Source: Budorcas taxicolor (Eukaryota; Chordata; Mammalia; Artiodactyla; Bovidae). Taken from it: a DNA stretch of 64,000 nucleotides. Within the stretch, counting starts at the first letter, position 1; the number at the start of each line of letters is the position of its first letter. Position numbers and translations under genes: made by a program. The stretch lies in assembly GCF_023091745.1 (NCBI RefSeq), contig NC_068913.1, positions 30,572,501 through 30,636,500 on the forward strand, given 5' to 3'. Positions 1 through 9,768 of the stretch are shown here, piece after piece. The notes under the pieces were generated by a model. It saw nothing but the letters and a program-made list of their open reading frames with translations, was not told the origin of the DNA and ran no database searches.

Positions 1-1794
1 ATTTTCAATCTTCCATTCACAAACAATGTAGTAGATCAACAGACAGACATACAGGAAGGCAGATAAATGGATTCTTTTATTGTCTGTAACGGGTATGAAA
101 CATATGTAACTTCAATTTAGTTATCAGTTCCTTTCTGCTTTCATTAATCAGGTGATCTTTTTCTTTCCCCAAATTTTAAATGCTTATGTTTGAACTTACT
201 TAACTTCTTTTCAAATGCTCACAAATTTATGCATCTGCCCTCATTCCTGCTATCTCTCCCTCCTCCTCTGTGAAAGAAGGCTCCCCTTCTCCACTTCAGC
301 TTAGGTCCTCCTCCTGTCCTCTATGCCTTCGCCCTACTGCCTCAGCGTCCTCACGATTATTATCCTCTTTATTCTCCCATCCTCCCCCATGTTATAAGAT
401 GAACATCCCTCATGCTTATACTCCCTTCCAGAGTCTGCTCTCTTATGTCCCTTCTATTCATGCCAAGATACTAAAGGCATCAGCATTCATATTCACTGTT
501 TCACTTTGCTCAGTCCTCTGAAACTGAGCTCCAATCCCACCTCCCTTCACTCATCTACCGCCCTGTCCTTCTCTCCCAGGATACCACACCACACACCCCT
601 CAGCTGTTAATTTCAGTAGACACAGTTTAGTTCTCATTAGCTTTCTCTGCAGCATTGTTTACAATTCACCACATTTGACTACAAGAAATTCCTTCACTGT
701 GTTTTCCTGATACAACTCTTCTAGGGATTCCCTTCTACCTCTCTGGCTGCCCCTTTTTAGTCTCTGAAGAAAGCACCTTCAGTGGGTTAGCTTCCATGTT
801 TCTGGTGTTTTTTTGCTCCCTTCTTTTCAATCTACAAAATCTCCCTTGATATTTCATCTACTCCCATCATCTCAATTGCTATCAATATGTTCATAGGTCT
901 CAAATTTCTCATTCCAGACTTGACAATAGAAACAGAAATAAAGCAGAGTGTAATGTTTGTTCTTTTTATCCAGGAAGTTTATAAACTTCCAGTGTAGTAA
1001 TTATACACAGGAAAAAAACCCACAATGTTTTACATGCTGAGGCCAATTAGTCAATGATTAAACTGGCAGGAAACTGTATTTTGATTCTTTTTTGTTTGAG
1101 TAGGGCTATAGAGAAGTAGCAACACTATGTTTAGAAAAGTACTATTTTAAAAATCAAGATAGCAAGATTTAGAATCAATTTATCTTATAAAACTACAAAG
1201 TAATTCCAAAAGTATAGGCTACAGTACCCTGTAAACCATGATCTGTCATTTTGTACTTCTATCTGAAAAAGTCAAACACAAACACCTACATATGAATGGA
1301 TTCATGTTAAAATATTTTCATTTTTGGACTGTGCCTTACTTCTGCAAGAGATAAACTGAAACCTATACTCCTTATGCTAGAGGAATATGCTTGAGCTCCA
1401 TTCTGCTTAATGATCTATCTCTCAGTAAGCATAGCTTACATATGATTCCTCAACATTTATATTACTAGGCTATGCTAAATGTGGGCTTTCTCCAATGCCA
1501 TTATTAACCTGATCTGCTTGATTTCTTCTCTACCCTCCCCTTTTCTTCTCTTTCACCTTATTCCTATCATTCATCTGCCTCTCTCTCACACAATCACTGA
1601 TATGTGCACAGATATTTACATCTGGACAGACAGAATTTCCCCAAGTTTCTAACACTTGCTTTATTAGGTTTCTTCTAACTCATCTTTAAAAAACTTTTTG
1701 ATATGCATGGGACATTATCCACATACAGAACGCCATAACCTGTAGTGGATATTATCACTTTCCCACCCTCTCTCTTCTGAGAAATGTTTCTGCT
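1..1794. other. Intergenic, no gene seen
   Basis: AT-rich sequence with a pyrimidine-rich stretch around 240-600 (many CTCC and CCTT runs). The open frames are short and lack codon structure or recognisable domains. I recognise no repeat family here. Confidence 0.6.
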
Positions 1795-2220
1795 AACAAT
1801 ATGGTTCAAGAGTATGTGGTCCCATTTTCAGACCCTGTGGCTATGGTCACCATTGATTGATCCAAGTATGGGTACCTGTTTGAAGTTAGCCTAATCAGAT
1901 TCTTTCCTAAGCATTTTTTAGCTTGGAAACAAAGTAAGTAGTCATTCTCTGTGGAGAATAAATGAATCTGGAGTTGTTGGTGGCTATTTCAACAATGTGA
2001 GAAAAATTGAAGAAAACAAAAGCAACCCACAAAGAGAATCAGAAATTAAAGGCTTCAGAGAGAATACTTCTGGACTCTAGGACCTGGAACTGACAGACTT
2101 TGAGATTAGCAGTAGCCAGCAATTCCTGAAGTTTGGTTGCAAGAAGAAATATATATTTTCTATTTCTATTTAGTTTGAGCTAACTTTCTGCCAACTGCAA
2201 CCAGAGTCCTGACTAAAAGT
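1795..2220 (+). repeat. Degraded mammalian interspersed repeat, LTR-like
   Basis: The stretch resembles an old mammalian repeat. It has an early segment like gcctaatcagattctttcc and a terminal segment like tgcaaccagagtcctgacta, both of which I recognise from dispersed medium-reiterated elements. Divergence is high and the ends are not sharp. I cannot name the family. Confidence 0.35.
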
Positions 2221-2709
2221 ATATTCTGTAAGTCTAAAGTTGGATTTGTTCATTTGTTTTTATGTACTTTTTATGGTTCTCATAAGGAGAAATAAGTATT
2301 CTATTTAGTTAGCTAAGAGTATTAAAATTGGGACATACAAATTGATTATTTTTATTCTGTGGCAAAGGAGAGAATTGTTCTCCTAGGAAACTCTTTTATC
2401 TCCTTGCTTCCTCACTGCTCCCTGCAATCCCCAAATTAAAGTTTGTTCCTTCAGCTCCTGTGTCTATAATGAGGAGCTATTTAGAAGTAGATGTTTGCCT
2501 AGCTGCCCATTCTGGATACCAGAACTTTGGTAGCATTAGTAAATCTGAGACACACTCAACTGAAAAACAATGACAAAAGCAGAACGCAAAACAAAGTAAG
2601 ACTATCAATAATAATATCTGAAAGTTTCCACAACTTGGAATTTTATAAAATAGCAAGAAGATTCATTTATTCTGCTTGTTCCTCTAAGTCCAGTAGATTT
2701 AGAACTGCA
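2221..2709. other. Intergenic, no gene seen
   Basis: AT-rich, non-repetitive as far as I can see. The 61-codon frame that runs into the SINE has no recognisable content. Confidence 0.5.
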
Positions 2710-2985
2710 TAATGGCACCCCACTCCAGTACTCTTGCCTGGAAAACCCCATGAACGGAGGAGCCTGGTAGGCTGCAGTCCATGGGGTCGCTAAGAGTCGG
2801 ACACGACTGAGCGACTTCACTTTCACTTTTCATTTTCATGCATTGGAGAAGGAAATGGCAACCCACCCCAGTGTCCTTGCCTGGAGAATCCCAGGGATGA
2901 GGGAGCCTGGTGGGCTGCCACCAATGGGGTCACACAGAGTTGGACACGACTGAAGTGACTTAGGAGCAGCAGCAGCAGCAGCAGC
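2710..2985 (+). mobile_element. Bov-A2 SINE
   Basis: Dimeric ruminant SINE: two related monomers, each with the ccactccagt / gcctggagaatccc core and a gtcggacacgactga segment, joined by a CTTTCACTTTTCA-type linker near 2818-2838 and ending in an AGC repeat (about 2967-2985). It is non-autonomous and carries no ORF. It is thought to be mobilised by BovB reverse transcriptase. I saw no convincing target-site duplication. Confidence 0.93.
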
Positions 2986-4744
2986 TTACCATGCTATAAA
3001 GATAACACTTATGTATAAGAACAATACAATGGACATTTAGAAGTGCTTTGATGCAAATATTTCATTCTTCTTGTCCACGTATTGGTTAAGAAACTACCTG
3101 GATAGAATAAGGACATATTTATAGATGGCTCAGTCCAAAATTTTCATCTTTTCTGCTTCCTGTCTTAGTGCCCCTTGAGTTCTGACCTGTCCTGATTGTC
3201 AATGGAATGCCTGCATGCTAAAAACTACAGGGCATCATCATTCTTGGCTGGTCCTATAATTTCACCCCAAATGCAGAGATATTATAGGCACTCAAAGACC
3301 AATGAAACAGAAATTCTTGAAATCTAGGAAGAAGTAAGAACTAATATTATCACTCATGCATATGCACTTCTTGGCATAAGAAATTCATATTGTTTTGGGG
3401 AAATGGGTTTTACGAAAAGGAGAATGAACCTACTGTTAAAGACTTTGGCCTTTTAGGTTAATGGATAAAGGCTCTAAAAAAAACCACAAGAAGTGGGAAG
3501 AAAAAAGAGAGGGTTCCTCCTTCATTATTGTTCTAGGACAAGAAAAGTGATGTGTCCAGTGGGCCATACTCTTTACTTCTGCACTGAATCCATATAATTC
3601 TGTTAAACCAAATGTAGGGTTTGCTGACTATTCTAACAAACCTAAAACTGACACTCTTGGACTTAAAATAGCCATAAGAAGGAAATTGGGAAATTTTTCA
3701 ATTATATATATGGGTCCTATGAATGGCCACGTCTTCAACTACTGCTGAAAAACCTGCCTTTTGCATATCTTTCTCTAGTTCCCCTGGTCCAAGGCAATGG
3801 GACTCTAGAAGCTCTGGGTCTTCTGAATCAGCTGATAGATGATTAAGGGTCTGGAGCCATGGCATATTCAAATGGGAACATACAAAGTTTACCATGGAAA
3901 CTCTCAGTGGTTCTATATTTTAGCAATTTGGAACTGAGCTCTAGAAAGGGATCTGGCAAAAGTTTCATAGGGAATTGGGCAGCAGTTTGTCCCATTAAGC
4001 TAAAGTTAGGCAGAAGTGTTATATTTAATGAAACAAACAAACAAACAAAGCACATATATGCCTAGGTGTTTGCTTTATACATCTGCTTAACAATAGGATT
4101 TCCTTAGACACACATATTTTATAGATGTAATTTGGAGATTACCACTGCAGAGCTTCTTTCTGGTTCCTGGCCAATGGCTATTTTACTCAATGTTCTATGT
4201 AAGTTATAAGAACAGATTTTTCATGGTCAATGTACTCTAAAAAAGATGTTATGTAATGTGAATACATAATCTTGGATACTAATCTTTTAGTCAAGGCTTC
4301 CTTATCATCATCTTTAAGGATCTAGTTAATATAATTATTTATACTAATCCACCCACCATATTCTCCCTTATAATTTCTTTACTGAAGTTGGCTCTTTAAA
4401 AAAAATACTAGATATTATAGTCACTTGAGATTTCTCTTTGTGCTATATGAAAATCTTGAATAACCTCATTGTCTTTTTCTAGTTATTAACAAGTCCATGA
4501 TTACTGAAAAACTGTCTTCAATTAAATATTTTTATAAAAAGCATAAAGGACTACAGTTTTGTGACTTGCAGTATTTCAGAAATCAACCCTATGTTTCTTT
4601 CTGTAATATTATCTTTGAACTAGAGGAAAAAGTAAATACTGTGAAAGCATTTTTTTTTTTTCACAAATATTAATAAGTGTTTAGCTATCAGGCTCTTTAA
4701 CACATTATCTCCTCCACTGAGGGCACATTAAGAAAAGCAGTGTA
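2986..4744. other. Intergenic, no gene seen
   Basis: Mostly unique, AT-rich DNA. Overlapping short frames on both strands around 3840-4065 have no domains, and no splice-compatible exon pattern is apparent. Confidence 0.5.
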
Positions 4745-5070
4745 GGTTTCCGTGGTGGCTCAGAGGTAAAGAATCCATGTGCCAATGCAGGAGACACCAG
4801 TTTGATCTCTGATCTGGGAAGATCCCACATGTCATGGAGCAACTAAGCCCGTGCACTACAAGTACTAAGACTGTGCTCCAGAGCCTGGGAGCCACAACTA
4901 CTGAAGTCTGTGTGTCCCTAGAGCCCGTGCTCTGCAACGTGAGGAGCCACCACAATCAGAAGCCCATGCACAGCAGCTAGAGAGCAGTGCCCACTTGCCA
5001 CTGCTGGAGAAAAGCCCAAGCAGCAGTGCAGAGCCAGAACAGTCAAAAAGAAAATAAAAATTTAAAAGAG
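4745..5070 (+). mobile_element. CHR-type tRNA-Glu SINE (long form)
   Basis: Starts with a ggtttccgtggtggctcag head (tRNA-Glu-derived). A decayed B-box-like segment follows, then the long body with repeated gagcccgtgctc / gccacaactactgaag units typical of the cetartiodactyl CHR-2 family, ending in an A-rich tail (about 5044-5070). It is older than the Bov-tA copies, judging by its many substitutions. Confidence 0.85.
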
Positions 5071-6089
5071 AAAAGCAGGATATCTGTTTCCCTTTTGCTC
5101 ATGGCATTGGTCATTTTTGCTAGAATTTTGGGCTTTTGATTTCCTAAACCTTAGCTTCAGTAACTATTTTGGCTTCATAACCCACAATGAAATTAATACC
5201 AATACCAGAGTTAGGCACTACAGAGAACACAGCAACAGCTATGATTGCTGTTGACAATAATCTTATACAGTGTTTCATGTCTATGTGAATTTCCAGGAAT
5301 AACCTCTTGTTTAGTGTTCACATTATATAGAACCCAGAAAAAAAAAACTATGAAAATAGTTCTAAGTGATTTGGGGGTTATTTATGGAATATATGCATTT
5401 AAATAATAATGTATTTAAATTTCTAGAAGTGAGCCAAACTTCAATTTTGCTATTTTCATTTGTAAAACACTTTCAACATTTAAATGCACTGCAAAAGTTG
5501 TTTGGGTTGCATGTGTGTGTGATTTTTCTTTTTGCTTTTGCCAAGCATAAACTAGGAACTATAAACAGTCTGACTACCCATAATGTTTTGCCTTTAAAAA
5601 TGTGTTTTTCCATCATTGAAACCTTTTAGGCAATTAGGAACTGAGTTAACATATGTGACAAAAGCAATTAGGAATTGCTTGACAAACTTGAACTATATAT
5701 ATGTGTGTGTATACATATATATACATATATATGTATATATACATATATGTGTGTGTGTGTGTGTGTGTATCTATATATATACATAAAACAGGGACTAAAA
5801 AACATATATACATATGGCAGACTAAAATAGGGTGTAAAAAACACTGGGAGAGTTATCTGGAGAAATCATTCATATATAGCTCATAAAACTTTCAGTTGAT
5901 AAAAATAAAATAAAACCATACTGGTTTTATTTGCTATACTATTAATTATTTCTGTGAAATACATATATCATGGCAAACGCATGTGTTGAAAGTTAAGTCA
6001 CTACTCCTTCAACCCATGTATGTGGAGAGCTTAAAGGGGAAAGTTTAAAACCAAGGGATTCAAATGTCACTTTGTGACAAAGAAGACAA
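5071..6089. other. Intergenic with one microsatellite
   Basis: No gene seen. AT-rich DNA surrounding the TA/TG microsatellite at 5694-5786. Confidence 0.5.
5694..5786. repeat. Compound TA/TG microsatellite
   Basis: Alternating purine-pyrimidine tract of (TA)n and (TG)n blocks, including about ten TG units near 5747-5769. Sequences of this type can adopt Z-DNA or cruciform forms. The apparent 61-codon frame across it, rich in Tyr, Ile and Val, is an artefact of the repeat. Confidence 0.9.
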
Positions 6090-6602
6090 GTATATACAAT
6101 AAGGAAAGGACAGTCTCTTCAATAATGCTTCTGGGGAAATTGGACAGCCATATACAAAGAAACTAGATTTCTATCTTATATAGAAATTTTACTTCAAAGT
6201 GGATTGAAGACTTGAATGTAGGACCTGAAACCTTAAAACTCCTAAAAAAAAAAAAATAGGGAAAAAGCTCCTTGACATTGGTCTTGGTGATAATTTTTCT
6301 TTGTTTTTTGTTATGACACCAAAAGCAAAGGCAACGGAAGCAAAAATAAGCTACTTCAGAACAGAAAATGAAAAAGCAATCTATGGAATGGGAGAAAATA
6401 TTTCCCAATTATATGTCTGATAAGGGATAATATACAAAACACATAAAGAATTCATACAACTAAATAGCAAAAAGTAAAAAATAAAACAAAAACAAAACCA
6501 GACTATCTGAGGAAATAATGGGAAGAGGAAATGAGCAAGCATTTTTCCAAAGAAGATGAACAAATGATCAACAAGTATATTAAAAGGCATTTAACATCAC
6601 GA

Positions 6603-7535
6603 ACTGGACATGGAACAACAGACTGGTTCCAAAGAGGAAAAGGAGTACATCAAGGCTGTATATTGTCACCCTGCTTATTTAACTTACATGCAGAATACAT
6701 CATGAGAAATGATGGACTGGATGAAGCACAAGCTGAAATCAAGGTTGCCAAGAAAAATATCAATAACCTCATATATAAAGATGATACCATCATTATGGCA
6801 AAAAGTGAAAAGCAACTAAAAAGCCTCTTGATGAGAGTGAAAGAGGAGAATGAAAAAGCTGGCTTAAAACTCAACATTCAAAAAACTAAGATCATGACAT
6901 CCGTACCTATCACTTCATGGCAAATAGATGTGGAAACAATGAAAACAGTGACAGACTATTTTTTCAGGCTCCAAAATCACTGCAGATGTTAACTCTATGA
7001 ACTTAAAAGACACTTGCTCCTTGGAAGAAAAGCTATAACCAACCTAGACAGCATATTAAAAAGCAGAGACGTTACCTTGCCAACAAAGGTCCATCTAGTC
7101 AAAGCTATGGTTTTTCCAGTAGTTATGTATGGATGTGAGAGTTGGACTATAAGGGAGGCTGAGCACCAAAGAATTGATGCTTTTAACTGTGGTGTCAGAG
7201 AAGACTCTTGAGAGTCCCTTGGACTGCAAGGAAATCCAACCAGTCCATCCTAAAGGAAATCAGTCCTGAATATTCACTGGAAGGACTGATTTTGAAGCTG
7301 AAGCTCAATGCTTTGACTACCTGATGGGAAAGACTGACTCATTGGAAAAGACCCTGAGAAAGGTTGAAGGCAGGAGAAGAAGGGGATGATAGAGGATGAA
7401 ATGGTTGGATGGCATCACTGACTCAATGGACACAAGCTTGAGCAAGCTCTGGGAGTTGGTGACGGACAGGGAGGCCTGGTGTGCTGCAGTCCATGGGGTC
7501 GCAAAGAGTCAAACACGACTGAGCGACTGAACTGA
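6603..7535 (+). mobile_element. BovB (RTE) LINE, 5'-truncated and broken
   Basis: Begins inside the reverse transcriptase and runs to the actgaactga 3' end. The first open part (about 6603-6992) has the QGCILSPCLFN block and NNLIYKDDTIIM, where the usual YADD active-site box reads YKDD. A later frame (7014-7211) carries the VVMYGCESWT block of the C-terminal region. Stops and frameshifts separate the parts, so no functional enzyme can result. It lies within the older L1. Confidence 0.93.
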
Positions 7536-7591
7536 AGATATGGAAACAACCTTAGTGTCTATCAGCAGATAAGTGTGCATATGTATGTGTA

Positions 7592-7810
7592 TGTTGTTAT
7601 TTTTGTTATTTAGTTGCTAAGTCATGTCAAACTGTTTGCGAACCCATGGACTGTAGCTTGCCAGGTTCCTCTGTCCATGGGATTTCCTTGTCAAGAAAAC
7701 AGGAGTGGGTTGTCGTTTCCTTCTCCGTAGGATCTTCCCAACCTAGGAATCTAACCCGCATGACCTGCATGGCAGGCAGATTGTTTACTGCTGACCCACC
7801 AGGGATACCC
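7592..7810 (-). mobile_element. Bov-tA SINE
   Basis: Reverse-complement Bov-tA. In + strand order there is a TGTTGTTAT-rich tail, the Bov-A body (ggactgtag, ctgtccatgggattt, caggagtggg) and the complement of the tRNA-Glu head, ending gacccaccagggatacc. It sits between two segments of the old L1. Confidence 0.9.
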
Positions 7811-7963
7811 TATGTATGCATGTATATACGTATGTTTATACACATGTATATATATCCATGTCAATATACATACCTACACACACAATGGGGTATTATTCAG
7901 TAGTTACAAAGAAGGAAATTCTGCCCTTTGAAACAACTCAGATGAAACTTAAGGCATTATGCT

Positions 7964-8147
7964 GCTGCTGCTGCTGCTGCTAAGTCGCTTCAGTCGTGTC
8001 CGACTCTGTGTGACCCCATAGACAGCAACTCACCAGGCTCCCACGTCCCTGGGATTCTCCAGGCAAGATCACTGGAGTGGGTTGCCATTTCCTTCTCCAA
8101 TGCACGAAAGTGAAAAGTGAAAGTGAAGTCCGACTGAGCGACTTCAC
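7964..8147 (-). mobile_element. Bov-A2 SINE, 5'-truncated with fold-back end
   Basis: Reverse-complement Bov-A2: (GCT)n tail, then one complete monomer and the GAAAGTGAAAAGTGAAAGTG linker. At 8131-8147 the sequence switches strand: cgactgagcgacttcac is the reverse complement of the sequence expected to continue. A short atgct duplication (7959-7963, 8148-8152) flanks the copy. It is inserted in the old L1 between cattatgct and aagtgacataa. Confidence 0.88.
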
Positions 8148-8350
8148 ATGCTAAGTGACATAAACCAGACAGAGAAGGACAAATACATGGTATCACTTAC
8201 ACATTAAATCTAAAAAACAAAACAACAAAGACAATCAAACTCATACAAACAGAGGAGAAAAGCAATTGCCAGGTGCTGGAGGGTAGAAGAAATGGTAAGA
8301 GATTGGTAAAAGTTCGCAGACTTTTATTTGTAAGACGAATAGGGTCTGAG

Positions 8351-8764
8351 GTTCTAAAAAAATGTTGTCCTTTGTCCTTTCAACTCCTCTGGCCCTGATT
8401 TCCCAGGTATTCCAGTCACAGGTAAAAATTATTAAGCAGAAACCTCAATTAAATAGGATTGGGAGACCAGAAGGGGGAGCTCTCATGCTCTGCGAGGATA
8501 CCAGAGTCCAACAGGAACAACAAAGACTTCTTTTCTGGCAACAACTCAGCCAATGAAAAGCCAAGGACTCTGTTTACCATCCATTCTCCACCCCCTATTT
8601 CCTCTTCCCGCTCTGGAACAGACTTCTTCCCTTGCTTATGAAGACTTGTATATGACTTGCTAGAGTTGCAGCCCCAGAGTGTGATTCTTTGCTGACTGCA
8701 GAAAAACTTTTATTTTCTGTAGAAATATCTAGCAGTCTATCTTTTTTTTTTTCTCAGTGAAGTA
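8351..8764 (+). other. Possible LTR fragment; no gene
   Basis: The composition (caaagacttcttttctggcaac, cagccaatgaaaagccaagg, tttgctgactgcagaaaaac) recalls a ruminant retroviral LTR, but I see no clear TG...CA ends, second LTR or internal region. Overlapping frames at 8362-8641 show no recognisable protein. Confidence 0.25.
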
Positions 8765-8990
8765 CAGCTGATCATGAATATCCTACTTTTACACATGCTA
8801 TTCCCCTTCCTAGAATGTCATTCCTTACTTGTCTTAAGAGAGTTCCTACTCAATTTTCTTTTCTTCCTACTCTATTTTCTAAGATGCAGTTCAAGTATTA
8901 CCTCCTCCAAAGTAGAGTAATTACTATTTCTGGAGTCCTCCTAGTACTCCACTCATATTTCTTGTACTTAAATCATTAAACATTTATGTT
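8765..8990 (+). repeat. L2-like LINE fragment
   Basis: Contains gcagttcaagtattacctcctcc, matching the well-known L2 3'-region phrase (caattcaaatgtcacctcct type), followed by diverged downstream sequence. It is short and old, and its limits are approximate. Confidence 0.4.
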
Positions 8991-9343
8991 CTTACCATGT
9001 GAATGAAATATATGCACAAGTATAGACAAAGAATTTGTTCTTAACGTCTTATCATATGGCATTATGCTGGGTCTATGGTTCAGTAGTTTAAAACACATCA
9101 GTGTTTCTTATTCATGTTGATTTTCTCAGTTTCTAACATTGTTTGCACATGAAAGATACAAAAGTTATTTCTACGATATATCCAAGAAGTATACACAAAA
9201 ACGTAAGGCTTCCTAACAAAAACACCTTAGCAAAATAATACCAGTCACAATACATATAAGAATCATTAGAAATTCAAATGAAATACTCAATGTTTATTTG
9301 TAATAGGTAATCAGTTCATACGCTGATATATACATATTTTAAA
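8991..9343. other. Intergenic, no gene seen
   Basis: AT-rich unique sequence; nothing recognisable. Confidence 0.5.
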
Positions 9344-9768
9344 ACTCATACTAAGCTGTTTCAGTCATGTCTGACTCTTTGTAACCCTATGGACTATAGC
9401 CCACCAGGCTCCTCTGTCCATGGGATTCTCCAGGAAAGAATACTGGAGTGGGTTGCCATGCCCTTCTCCAGGGGATCTTCCTGACCCAGGGATTGAGCCC
9501 AGGTCTTTCTATGTCTCCTGCAAATATAGGCAGGTTCTGTACCACTAGCGGAGCTTCCCTGGTAGCTCAGCTGATAAAGAATTCACCTGCAATGTGGGAG
9601 ACCTGGGTTCGATCCCTGGGTTGGGAAGATCCCTGGAGAAGGGAAAGGCTACCCACTCCAGTATTCTGGCCTGGAGAATTCCATGGATTATATAATCCAT
9701 GGGGTTACAAAGAGTTAGATATGCCTGAGTGACTTCCACTTACCACTAACGCCACCTGGGAAGCCCCA
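9344..9768 (-). mobile_element. Bov-tA SINE split by another Bov-tA
   Basis: The reverse-complement copy runs from 9344 to 9550 (gtttcagtcatgtctgactc to taccactagcg) and resumes at 9752 with ccacctgggaagcccc, the complement of the tRNA-Glu head. The gap is filled by a + strand Bov-tA. The 11-base sequence at 9540-9550 (taccactagcg) is repeated at 9741-9751 (taccactaacg), the target-site duplication of the inner element. Confidence 0.92.
9551..9740 (+). mobile_element. Bov-tA SINE (inner insertion)
   Basis: Starts gagcttccctggtagctcag (tRNA-Glu head with a ggttcgatccc B-box at about 9607-9617). The Bov-A body follows (ccactccagtattctggcctgg) and the element ends near gagtgacttccact. It lies inside a reverse-oriented Bov-tA, which it split, with an 11-base duplication carrying one mismatch. 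Confidence 0.93.

Larger units (their letters stand above)
6090..8350 (+). mobile_element. Old LINE-1 3' end, split by three later insertions
   Basis: L1 ORF2 and 3'-end sequence survives in pieces at about 6090-6602, 7536-7591, 7811-7963 and 8148-8350. Recognisable parts are the late ORF2 segment (attggacagc, tggattgaagacttgaatgtaggac, gcaatctatggaatgggagaaaat), the atggaaacaacctt segment and the agacagagaaggacaaatacatgg segment. The order follows a normal L1, so the gaps are filled by later BovB, Bov-tA and Bov-A2 insertions. No reading frame survives. Confidence 0.8.

Noticed and set aside
5701..5886. Frame across the TA/TG tract as a small peptide gene
   Set aside because: Low-complexity translation of a microsatellite.
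8351..8764. LTR of an endogenous retrovirus
   Set aside because: Suggestive composition only. There is no paired LTR, internal gene, terminal TG/CA or target duplication I can support, so it is kept as a low-confidence entry.
9600..9625. tRNA gene suggested by the ggttcgatccc box (also at 13324)
   Set aside because: This is the B-box of the tRNA-Glu-derived SINE head; no complete cloverleaf is present.
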